Source: an uncultured bacterium (lineage in GTDB: Bacteria > Bacteroidota > Bacteroidia > Bacteroidales > Bacteroidaceae). Taken from it: 17,724 nucleotides of DNA. The stretch spans positions 1-17,724 of the forward strand of contig CAJMSQ010000034.1 in the NCBI GenBank assembly GCA_905216095.1. The letters run 5' to 3'. Positions 1 to 6,891 of this stretch are shown here, piece by piece. The position numbers and the translations under genes were made by a program. Numbering within the stretch: position 1 is the first letter of the stretch; every line of letters starts with the position of its first letter. Below the pieces are notes generated by a model that saw only the letters and a program-made list of their open reading frames with translations, had not been told where the DNA came from and made no database searches.

Positions 1-24
1 CCGCCTTCCCTATTTTCCGTACCA

Positions 25-56
25 CAAAGATACAACATTTTTCGACGAAAAGCAAA
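25..56 (-). promoter_or_regulatory. Bacteroidetes-type promoter for a gene left of the window
   Basis: Read on the minus strand, TTTG (53-56) and TATCTTTG (25-32) are separated by exactly 20 nt. This fits the Bacteroidetes primary sigma consensus (TTTG about 20 nt upstream of TAnnTTTG). Transcription would leave the window to the left, so the gene it serves is not visible. A near-copy of this promoter lies at 8940-8970 on the plus strand. Confidence 0.7.
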
Positions 57-167
57 TTGTGTTAAAATCCCCGGCGGCGGCGGAAACCTACGTGCCGGAC
101 GGACGGAGGCAAGCCCCGCGTACCGCGCTTTTTCGGGCATATCCGCTCCACTTCAAGATTTTTAGCG

Positions 168-175
168 TAAATTTG
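168..175 (+). promoter_or_regulatory. Putative -7 box for the rlmN operon
   Basis: TAAATTTG matches the Bacteroidetes -7 consensus TAnnTTTG and lies 21 nt upstream of the rlmN start. The leader between them is A-rich, as is common where Shine-Dalgarno pairing is not used. I do not see a convincing -33 TTTG at the expected distance, so the call rests on one box and its position. Confidence 0.5.
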
Positions 176-196
176 TAGGCAAAAACAAAAGAAAAG

Positions 197-1372
197 ATGG
201 CAGAGCACGCAAAGCACGACACGGCCGGAAACACGGCACCGGCGGAAAGGAAAACGCTGCTGGGACTGACGCTCGACGAACTGCAGGACGTGGCGGCCCG
301 TCTGGGTATGCCCGCGTTCCGCGGACGGCAGCTGGCCGCGTGGCTCTATGCGAAACACGTGACCGACATTGACGGTATGACCGACTGGCCCAAGGACGCG
401 CGGGCGCGGCTGGCCGGACACTACGACGTGGGATGCTCCGCGCCGGTCGAATGCCAACGCTCGGCGGACGGGACGGCCAAGTACCTGTACCGCACCCGCG
501 ACGGACATTTCGTCGAGACCGTCTTCATCCCCGACGGCGAGCGGGCCACGCTGTGTGTGTCCTGCCAGGTGGGCTGCAAGATGGGCTGCGCCTTCTGCAT
601 GACGGGCCGGCAAGGCTTTGTCGCCTCGCTCACGGCTGCTGACATACTCAACCAGATTTATTCGCTGCCCGAACGCGACCGCCTCACGAACATCGTCTTC
701 ATGGGACAGGGCGAACCGCTCGACAACTTAGACAACGTGCTGCGGGCCATCGGGGTGCTCACCGCCGAATGGGGCTATGCGTGGAGTCCCAAGCGCATCA
801 CCGTATCGAGCGTGGGGCTGCGCAAAGGACTGGGCCGGCTGCTCGACGCCACCCGCTGCCACGTGGCCATCAGCCTGCACCACCCCATCCCCGAAGAGCG
901 CGCACGGCTCATGCCGGCCGAGAGGGCTTTCAGCATCCGCGACGTCGTGGCACTGCTCCGCCGGTACGACTTCTGCAACCGCCGGCACGCCGGCAGCGAC
1001 ACCACGCGGCAGCGCCGTTTGTCGTTCGAATACATCGTCTTCGACGGGCTGAACGACACCACACGCCATGCCGACGCGCTCATACGCCTGCTCGACGGAC
1101 TGGACTGCCGCATCAACCTCATCCGCTTCCACGACATTCCCGACACGCCCCTGCACGGCGTTCCGGACGAACGGATGTTGCGGCTGCGGGACTATCTTAC
1201 GGCGCACGGCATCTTCACCACCATACGCGCATCGCGCGGACAGGACATCTTTGCCGCCTGCGGACTGCTCTCGACCAGCCGGCAGGAGGCGCTGAAAGAC
1301 GGCCGGACGCAAGACGGACCGGAAGAGTCCCGGCCGACAGGCGGCAACGCTTCACTCATCGCACATTCATAA
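197..1372 (+). CDS. rlmN: RlmN, 23S rRNA (adenine2503-C2)/tRNA (adenine37-C2) methyltransferase
   Basis: This is a radical SAM enzyme that methylates C2 of A2503 in 23S rRNA, and in well-studied homologues A37 of some tRNAs. The 391-residue product carries the cluster motif CxxxCxxC at Cys127, Cys131 and Cys134 inside GCKMGCAFCMTG. It also has the methyl-carrying cysteine in GQDIFAACG at residue 355, which is the same number as in E. coli RlmN. The upstream CVSCQVGC block and the FMGQGEP and ISLHHP segments are also family features. The last 30 or so residues (after about 360) are a polar tail beyond the conserved core. The start at 197 lies just downstream of a promoter box, with no stronger alternative. 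It is the first gene of a tightly spaced run; pdxA starts 10 nt after its stop. Confidence 0.95.
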   Translation: MAEHAKHDTAGNTAPAERKTLLGLTLDELQDVAARLGMPAFRGRQLAAWLYAKHVTDIDGMTDWPKDARARLAGHYDVGCSAPVECQRSADGTAKYLYRTRDGHFVETVFIPDGERATLCVSCQVGCKMGCAFCMTGRQGFVASLTAADILNQIYSLPERDRLTNIVFMGQGEPLDNLDNVLRAIGVLTAEWGYAWSPKRITVSSVGLRKGLGRLLDATRCHVAISLHHPIPEERARLMPAERAFSIRDVVALLRRYDFCNRRHAGSDTTRQRRLSFEYIVFDGLNDTTRHADALIRLLDGLDCRINLIRFHDIPDTPLHGVPDERMLRLRDYLTAHGIFTTIRASRGQDIFAACGLLSTSRQEALKDGRTQDGPEESRPTGGNASLIAHS

Positions 1373-1382
1373 ATCCAAAGAT

Positions 1383-2519
1383 ATGACCGAAAACAAAGAT
1401 AACCGCAACACGCAGCAACCGGAAGACCGGCTGTTGCGCGTAGGCATCACCCACGGCGACACCAACGGCGTGGGATACGAAATTATCCTGAAGGCTTTCG
1501 CGGAAAGCACCATGCTGGAACTTTGCACCCCCATCGTCTACGGTTCGGCCAAGGTGGCCGCTTTCCACCGCAAGGCACTTGCCGCGGAGACCAACTACCA
1601 TACCGTGGCGGCGGCCGAGGAAGCCGAGGACGGATGCCTTAACCTCGTGAACTGTTTCGACGAGGATGTGAAGGTGGAGTTCGGACAAGTGAGCGCCGAA
1701 GCCGGACATGCCGCTTTCGTGGCCCTCGAACACGCCGTCGAGGACCTGCAGGCGGGACGCATCGACGTACTGGTAACCGCGCCCATCTGCAAGGAAGCCA
1801 TACAGAGCGCGGACTTCCGCTTTCCCGGACACACGGAATACCTGAGCGACCGCCTCGGAGGCGACGGAGAGCCGCTGATGATACTGGCCAACAGCCTGAT
1901 GCGCGTCGCTCTCGTCACGACCCATGTGCCCCACAAGGACGTGTCGGACGCACTGAGCGCCGAACTCGTGCAGCATAAGATAGAACAACTGAACCGCAGC
2001 CTGCGGCGCGACTTCCTCATCCCGGCACCCCGCATCGCCGTACTGGGACTTAACCCGCACAACGGCGACGGAGGGACCATCGGGAATGAGGAGCAGGAAA
2101 TCATTTCACCGGCAATCGCGGCAGCCGTCGAGGCGGGTATCACCTGCTACGGGCCATATTCGGCCGACGGGTTCTTCGGTTCGGCCATGTACACGCACTT
2201 CGACGGCGTACTGGCCATGTACCACGACCAGGGACTTGCCCCCTTCAAGGCGCTTTCCATGGACGACGGCGTGAATTTCACGGCGGGACTTCCGTTTGTG
2301 CGCACATCGCCCGACCACGGGACGGCATTCGACATCGCCGGACGCGGGGAAGCATCGGCCGCATCCCTGCGTCAGGCCGTCTACATGGCACTCGACATTT
2401 ACCGTCACCGCAGAAGCGACGACGAAGCCTATGCCGACCCGTTGCCGAAACTCTATCACGAGCGACGGGAAGACGGAGAGCGGCAACGACATATCAAACA
2501 CTTTGAAAATCCGCAATGA
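1383..2519 (+). CDS. pdxA: PdxA, 4-hydroxythreonine-4-phosphate dehydrogenase
   Basis: PdxA is a cytoplasmic NAD-dependent dehydrogenase that oxidises 4-phosphohydroxy-L-threonine in the deoxyxylulose-5-phosphate-dependent pathway to pyridoxal phosphate, providing the partner substrate for PdxJ. The 378-residue product has the three metal-binding histidines in their usual contexts: PGHTEYL (His150), NPHNGDGG (His226) and YHDQGL (His281). It also has the substrate-binding ending FVRTSPDHGTAFDIAG. Length is slightly above the usual 330-360 because of a polar N-terminus (MTENKDNRN) and a charged C-terminus. pdxJ is not in the window. Its stop overlaps the start of the next gene as ATGA, so translation of the two is probably coupled, although no obvious metabolic link to the downstream genes is known to me. 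Confidence 0.95.
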   Translation: MTENKDNRNTQQPEDRLLRVGITHGDTNGVGYEIILKAFAESTMLELCTPIVYGSAKVAAFHRKALAAETNYHTVAAAEEAEDGCLNLVNCFDEDVKVEFGQVSAEAGHAAFVALEHAVEDLQAGRIDVLVTAPICKEAIQSADFRFPGHTEYLSDRLGGDGEPLMILANSLMRVALVTTHVPHKDVSDALSAELVQHKIEQLNRSLRRDFLIPAPRIAVLGLNPHNGDGGTIGNEEQEIISPAIAAAVEAGITCYGPYSADGFFGSAMYTHFDGVLAMYHDQGLAPFKALSMDDGVNFTAGLPFVRTSPDHGTAFDIAGRGEASAASLRQAVYMALDIYRHRRSDDEAYADPLPKLYHERREDGERQRHIKHFENPQ

Positions 2520-3229
2520 AATATGCCATTATAGCCGCAGGCGAGGGCTCACGGCTCGCACAGGAAGGCATCGAAGTGCCCAAACCGCTCGTCCGGATTG
2601 GCGGCGAAGCCATGATTGACCGCCTGATACGCATCTTCAACGCCAACGGAGCGGAGGAAATCTGCATCATCGTCAATCGTTTGCACCCGCAGACCGAAGC
2701 CCATGTGCGCAAACTGATGGACGAGGGCCGCGGCGCACCCATCCGGCTCATAGTGAAAACAACGCCCGGCTCGATGCACAGTTTCAACGAACTGGCGCCT
2801 TATCTGGCCGACGCGCCGTTCTGCCTGACGACCGTGGACACGATTTTCCGCGAAGATGAGTTCGCGGAATACATACGTGCCTTCCGCGACTCCGGAGCCG
2901 ACGGCATGATGGCCGTAACCGACTACATAGACGACGAAAGCCCGCTCTACGTGGCCACCGACGGGCAGCTGCGCATCACGGGATTCCATGACACGGACGA
3001 GGGAGACCGGTATATTTCGGGCGGCATCTACGCCCTGACGCCGCCGGCCCTGCACACACTGCACCGCTGCATGGCGGAAGGACAGCTGCGCATGAGGGCT
3101 TTTCAGCGCGGTCTCGTGGCCGACGGACTGCAACTGCGGGCCTGGCCTTTCAGCAAAGTACTCGATGTGGACCATGCCGGCGACATCGCAAAAGCCGAAA
3201 CCTTTCTGAGCACATCCGGACCAAGATGA
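2516..3229 (+). CDS. NTP-transferase family nucleotidyltransferase (MobA-like fold)
   Basis: This 237-residue cytoplasmic enzyme should couple a nucleoside triphosphate (CTP is most likely from context) to a phosphorylated sugar or polyol, releasing pyrophosphate. Visible signatures are the N-terminal nucleotide loop AIIAAGEGSRL (residues 4-14), PKPLVRIGG with Lys23, the metal-binding aspartate in LTTVDTIF, and a second one in VLDVDHAGDIAKAE (Asp219). It starts inside the pdxA stop codon (ATGA, 2516-2519) and its own stop overlaps the next start in the same way (3226-3229). The nearby CDP-alcohol phosphotransferase suggests the product is a CDP-alcohol; archaeal inositol-1-phosphate cytidylyltransferase, which is fused to such a transferase, is a precedent. 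The substrate cannot be read from sequence. MobA, or cell-wall sugar activation, are less likely alternatives because of the neighbours. Confidence 0.85.
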   Translation: MKYAIIAAGEGSRLAQEGIEVPKPLVRIGGEAMIDRLIRIFNANGAEEICIIVNRLHPQTEAHVRKLMDEGRGAPIRLIVKTTPGSMHSFNELAPYLADAPFCLTTVDTIFREDEFAEYIRAFRDSGADGMMAVTDYIDDESPLYVATDGQLRITGFHDTDEGDRYISGGIYALTPPALHTLHRCMAEGQLRMRAFQRGLVADGLQLRAWPFSKVLDVDHAGDIAKAETFLSTSGPR

Positions 3230-4062
3230 AAATTTTCGGCATAGCACGTTCCGAACGCTTCTCACCCAATTCGGCACACCGCGACGAGGCTGTCTTCCGC
3301 GCGGTTGCCGACGTACTTCGCGCCGACGGGCACGAAGTGGAGACGATGTCGGAAGACGGCATCGGCAGCCGCGAGGAACTGTCGCGCTGCTGCCGGGCAA
3401 GCGACGCCGTATTCAGCATGGCGCGCGACGCAAGCCTGTTGTCGTGGCTCGCGGCCGAGGAACAAGCCGGCTGCAAAGTCATCAATTCGGCCGTAGCCCT
3501 GCTCCACGCCGACCGATCTGCCCTGACACGGCTTTTCATCACAAACGACATACCCGTTCCCCGCACATGTCCGGCCGCCGAGGCCGCCGGCAGTTTGTCC
3601 TTCCCGCTATGGCTGAAGCGCGGGGATGCCTGTGCGCAGTCCGCCACCGACGTCTGCCACGCAGCGGACCGCAGGGAATTCGAGGCAGCCATGGCCTCGT
3701 TCGCCGCACGCGGCATCTCCGACATCCTGGCCTACGAACACGCCGCCGGCGACCTCGTGAAATTCTACGGTGTCGAGGGGACAGATTTCTTCTTCCACTA
3801 TCATGCGACCGACGGAGCGCACTTCAGCAAGTTCGGTCTGGAGAAATACAACGGCGCACCCGCCGGCTACGCTGTCCCGACCGGCCTTCTGAAAACCTGT
3901 GCCGACCGTGCGGCGCGCCTCAGCGGGCTGACCGTCTACGGCGGCGACTGCGTAGTGCGTCGTGACGGGAGCTTTGTCATCATCGACTTCAACGATTGGC
4001 CCAGCTATTCCCTATGCCGCGACGCGGCGGCTGCGGCCATCGCACGACGAATCCTACAATAA
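3226..4062 (+). CDS. ATP-grasp family enzyme of unknown substrate
   Basis: The 278-residue product has an ATP-grasp layout. An N-terminal domain (KIFGIARSERF, INSAVALLHADRS) is followed by an ATP-binding lysine strand PLWLKRGDA, the hinge-like segment ILAYEHAAGDLVKFYGV, and the C-terminal metal-binding DFNDWPS (Asp254, Asn256). ATP-grasp enzymes activate a carboxylate as an acyl phosphate and ligate an amine or thiol, or in some subfamilies phosphorylate a small polyol (inositol trisphosphate 5/6-kinases share this fold). It lies between a nucleotidyltransferase and a CDP-alcohol phosphotransferase, overlapping the former by ATGA, so a role in making or decorating the lipid headgroup is the simplest inference. 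No signal peptide or membrane segment is visible. The family call is good; the reaction is unknown. Confidence 0.75.
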   Translation: MKIFGIARSERFSPNSAHRDEAVFRAVADVLRADGHEVETMSEDGIGSREELSRCCRASDAVFSMARDASLLSWLAAEEQAGCKVINSAVALLHADRSALTRLFITNDIPVPRTCPAAEAAGSLSFPLWLKRGDACAQSATDVCHAADRREFEAAMASFAARGISDILAYEHAAGDLVKFYGVEGTDFFFHYHATDGAHFSKFGLEKYNGAPAGYAVPTGLLKTCADRAARLSGLTVYGGDCVVRRDGSFVIIDFNDWPSYSLCRDAAAAAIARRILQ

Positions 4063-4073
4063 CACGTTCTGAC

Positions 4074-5018
4074 ATGACCGAAAACAAACAACTCTCCGCG
4101 ACTTTCAAGTCGCAGGATACCGAGGAATGGCTCGACATCCGCTTCACACGGCCGCTCGGCCTGCTTTGGGCAAACTTTTTCAACCGTTTCGACATCCATC
4201 CCAACGTGGTGACGCTGCTTTCCATCGTGCTGGGCGCGGCGGCCGGCGTGATGTTCTACTTCGAAAGCCTTCCGCTCAACGTCATCGGCATCCTGCTGCT
4301 CATTTGGGCCAACCTTTACGACAGCGCCGACGGGCAACTGGCACGCATGACGGGCAAAAAGACACGTTGGGGGCGCATCCTCGACGGTTTCGCGGGCGAC
4401 GTGTGGTTTTTCACGATATATGCCGCCATCTGCCTGCGGCTCCAGGGCACCGACATCCCTTTCACCGACGTGAAGTGGGGCGTCTGGATTTGGTTGCTCT
4501 CGGCTTTTTCGGGCTTCATCTGTCATGGGAAACAGTGCCAGCTGGCCGATTACTACCGGAACATACATCTCTATTTCCTGAAAGGCGAGAACGGCAGCGA
4601 ACTTGACCGCTCCGACCGCCTGACCGCCGAGTTCGGCACGCTCAGCTGGCGCAAGGACGGCGCGTGGAAGCTGTTCCTGTTCTTCTACCGCAATTATACG
4701 CGGTCGCAAGAGGGCATGACACCGGCCTTCCAAGCCTTCAAGCGTGACGTGGACGCACGTTTCGGCCGCCGGATTCCCACCCGCCTCGCCGAAGACTTCC
4801 GCCGGGGAAGCCTGCCCCTGATGAAGTGGGCCAATATCCTTACGTTCAACACGCGGGCCATCGTGCTGTACGTCTCCATCCTGCTGATGCAGCCGTGGAT
4901 CTACCTGATATTTGAAATCAGCGTGATGAATGTCATCTTTTTCTACATGCGCGGCCGTCACGAACGCCTGTGCAGCCAACTGCAAAACCGTCTTGATTCG
5001 TATGAAGCCTCTGTTTAG
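4074..5018 (+). CDS. CDP-alcohol phosphatidyltransferase family membrane enzyme
   Basis: An integral membrane enzyme that transfers a phospho-alcohol from a CDP-alcohol to an acceptor hydroxyl, as in phospholipid or inositol-phosphate lipid synthesis. The signature is clear in residues 83-109: Asp83, Asp86-Gly87, Ala90-Arg91, Gly100 and Asp104, i.e. DSADGQLAR then GRILDGFAGD. The family pattern ends D-x3-D, but here the last Asp is one residue late (Asp109, with Gly at 108). Hydrophobic stretches at about 24-36, 43-82, 110-125, 135-150 and 255-290 fit several membrane helices; a soluble insert covers about 155-250. I chose ATG at 4074 (MTENKQ, 314 residues), 11 nt after the previous stop, rather than an upstream ATG at 3996 that would lie inside the ATP-grasp gene. 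The next gene starts 17 nt before this one ends. Acceptor (diacylglycerol or ceramide) and headgroup are unknown. Confidence 0.85.
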   Translation: MTENKQLSATFKSQDTEEWLDIRFTRPLGLLWANFFNRFDIHPNVVTLLSIVLGAAAGVMFYFESLPLNVIGILLLIWANLYDSADGQLARMTGKKTRWGRILDGFAGDVWFFTIYAAICLRLQGTDIPFTDVKWGVWIWLLSAFSGFICHGKQCQLADYYRNIHLYFLKGENGSELDRSDRLTAEFGTLSWRKDGAWKLFLFFYRNYTRSQEGMTPAFQAFKRDVDARFGRRIPTRLAEDFRRGSLPLMKWANILTFNTRAIVLYVSILLMQPWIYLIFEISVMNVIFFYMRGRHERLCSQLQNRLDSYEASV

Positions 5019-6771
5019 AAATATTTTCCTGCTGTTCGGCATCGCGGCCATCGTCGTCATGCTCCTTACGTTCGATGTGGACTATGCCCGGCTGGGGGCC
5101 ATGCTTCCGCGGGCCTTGGCTTATCTGCCGGCCGTCGTGGGTGTGTGGATTTTTGTCTATGCTTTCAACGCGCGGGCCTTTCAGATTATCGTCAATACCA
5201 CATCTCCCGACAAGCACCTGGCATTCCGCCACTCCTACAAGCTGACGGTCTCGGGCTTTGCCTTCAGCTACACCACACCGTTCGGCTTCGGCGGCGGCCC
5301 TTACCGCGTCATGGAACTCGCCGCCCATATCGGAACGACGCGCGCCATGTCGTCCGTGGTGCTTTACTCCATGATGCACATTTTTTCCCACATCTGTCTC
5401 TGGGCCAGCTCGGTGGTATTGTTCATCATTGTCTATTTCGAGAAAGTCGATGCCTTTCTCTGGAGCGTCTTCGGGCTGTTTGCGGGCGTGTTGGTCTTTG
5501 TGTTGTACTTTTTCTACAAGGGTTATAAGAACGGGCTCATCGTCAAGCTCTACAAGGTGCTGCTCTATATTCCGTGGGCCGGCAAGTACGCGCGGCGTTT
5601 CTACGACAAGCACCTCGAAAGCATGGAACAGATAGACCGGAACATCGCCTACATGCACCAACAACGCCGTCCGTTCTACTTAGCCCTGTTCTACGAATAC
5701 GTGGCCCGCGTGGTGAACGCACTGGAATTCTACTTCATCCTCCTGGCCTTCGGTGCGCCCGTCACGTTTGCAGATGCGGTGCTCGTACTGGCCTTCTCGT
5801 CGCTCATGGGCAACCTGTTGTTTTTCTTCCCCATGCAGATGGGAGCGCGCGAGGGCGGTCTGGCGCTCATCATCCGCATCCTGGGCTATCCCAACGGCCT
5901 GGGCGTAGGCGTTTTCGCGGGCTTCTTCACCCGTATCCGCGAGCTGGTATGGATTTTCATCGGTGTCAGTCTGGTCAAGGTGGGCAACAAGCGGCTGCTG
6001 CAGGACTGCAGCGGCACCGGAGCGCAGGCGGCCGACGGCGGGGCGCAGGGTATTTCGCCCGAAAACATATCCGCCGTCATCTTCGACTATGGCGGCACGC
6101 TCGACACCGATGCCCGCCACTGGGCACACGTGCTTCGCGAAGGCTACCGTGCGGCCGGCATCGACGTGTCCGAAGCCGCGTTCCGCGACGCCTATGTCCA
6201 TGGCGAGCGGGCCTTGGCCAAGTCGCCCATCGTGCAGCCTGACGACAACTTCCACCGCGTCCTGTTGAAAAAGGTGGAGCAGGAAACCGACTTCCTCGTG
6301 GCCGGCGGCCACTGGCATCCCGCTCCCGACGAGCGGCAGGCGGCCGTGCGCGCCGTGGCCGACTATTGCAACGACTATGTGCTGCACCATCTCGAGACCG
6401 TGCGGCCTGTGCTCGACAAGCTGGCGGACAGGTACAGCCTGGTGCTGGTCTCCAACTTCTACGGCAACATCCGGACCATCCTGAGCGACTTCCGCCTCGA
6501 CCGATACTTCCCCTGCGTCATCGAGAGTGCCGTGGTGGGCGTGCGCAAGCCCGACCCCGCCATCTACCGCATGGGTGTGGAAGCCGCCGGCGTGGAGCCG
6601 TGCCGCGTGGTCGTGGTGGGAGACAGCTATACGAAGGACATCGTGCCGGCCAAGGCCGTGGGCTGCCACGCCGTATGGCTGAAGGGCGAAGGCTGGACGG
6701 AGGAACGACACGACGAGAGCCTGCCCGACGCTGTCATCGCGCATCTGCCCGAACTGCTCCGCCTGTTGTAA
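5002..6771 (+). CDS. Flippase-like membrane domain (LPG_synthase_TM/UPF0104) fused to a HAD hydrolase
   Basis: The 589-residue protein has two parts. Residues 1 to about 330 form a multi-helix membrane domain of the UPF0104/MprF-type family. It has an N-terminal helix (FLLFGIAAIVVMLLTF), the family loop YTTPFGFGGGPYRV, and the late block FPMQMGAREGG followed by FTRIRELVWIFIG. Residues from about 352 on are a HAD-superfamily domain with motif I FDYGGTLD (nucleophile Asp362), motif II Ser484 in LVSNFYG, motif III Lys516 in VRKPDPAIY, and motif IV GDSYTKD (Asp541, Asp546). The usual Asp at nucleophile+2 is Gly364, as also found in YihX-type sugar phosphatases. The linker (about 334-351) is short and Gly/Ala-rich. 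The start MKPLF at 5002 overlaps the upstream gene by 17 nt; an in-frame ATG at 4930 lies deeper in that gene and is unlikely. Likely role: moving a lipid across the membrane, with phosphate removal on the cytoplasmic side. Confidence 0.8.
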   Translation: MKPLFRNIFLLFGIAAIVVMLLTFDVDYARLGAMLPRALAYLPAVVGVWIFVYAFNARAFQIIVNTTSPDKHLAFRHSYKLTVSGFAFSYTTPFGFGGGPYRVMELAAHIGTTRAMSSVVLYSMMHIFSHICLWASSVVLFIIVYFEKVDAFLWSVFGLFAGVLVFVLYFFYKGYKNGLIVKLYKVLLYIPWAGKYARRFYDKHLESMEQIDRNIAYMHQQRRPFYLALFYEYVARVVNALEFYFILLAFGAPVTFADAVLVLAFSSLMGNLLFFFPMQMGAREGGLALIIRILGYPNGLGVGVFAGFFTRIRELVWIFIGVSLVKVGNKRLLQDCSGTGAQAADGGAQGISPENISAVIFDYGGTLDTDARHWAHVLREGYRAAGIDVSEAAFRDAYVHGERALAKSPIVQPDDNFHRVLLKKVEQETDFLVAGGHWHPAPDERQAAVRAVADYCNDYVLHHLETVRPVLDKLADRYSLVLVSNFYGNIRTILSDFRLDRYFPCVIESAVVGVRKPDPAIYRMGVEAAGVEPCRVVVVGDSYTKDIVPAKAVGCHAVWLKGEGWTEERHDESLPDAVIAHLPELLRLL

Positions 6772-6820
6772 ACGACGGACGGGGACTCACCGCAGACAGA
6801 CATACACATTATATAATATA

Positions 6821-6850
6821 GTACAGGCCCGGAACGTTCCGGGCCTGTAC
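6821..6850. terminator. Perfect 30-bp palindrome, bidirectional terminator
   Basis: The two 15-nt arms GTACAGGCCCGGAAC and GTTCCGGGCCTGTAC are exact reverse complements. They lie between two convergent genes (stops at 6771 and 6892). The left flank is A/T-rich (6810-6820), giving a U-rich tail to a leftward transcript; the right flank has no T-run. It most likely ends both transcripts. Confidence 0.8.
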
Positions 6851-6891
6851 TGTTCGTATCCGTCTGCCGTCCGCATTCCGCGGGCAGGCAT

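Noticed and set aside
4005..5060. 351-codon minus-strand open frame opposite the CDP-alcohol transferase
   Set aside because: It is an antisense shadow; the His/Glu/Gln-rich translation has no domain, while the plus strand has clear motifs.
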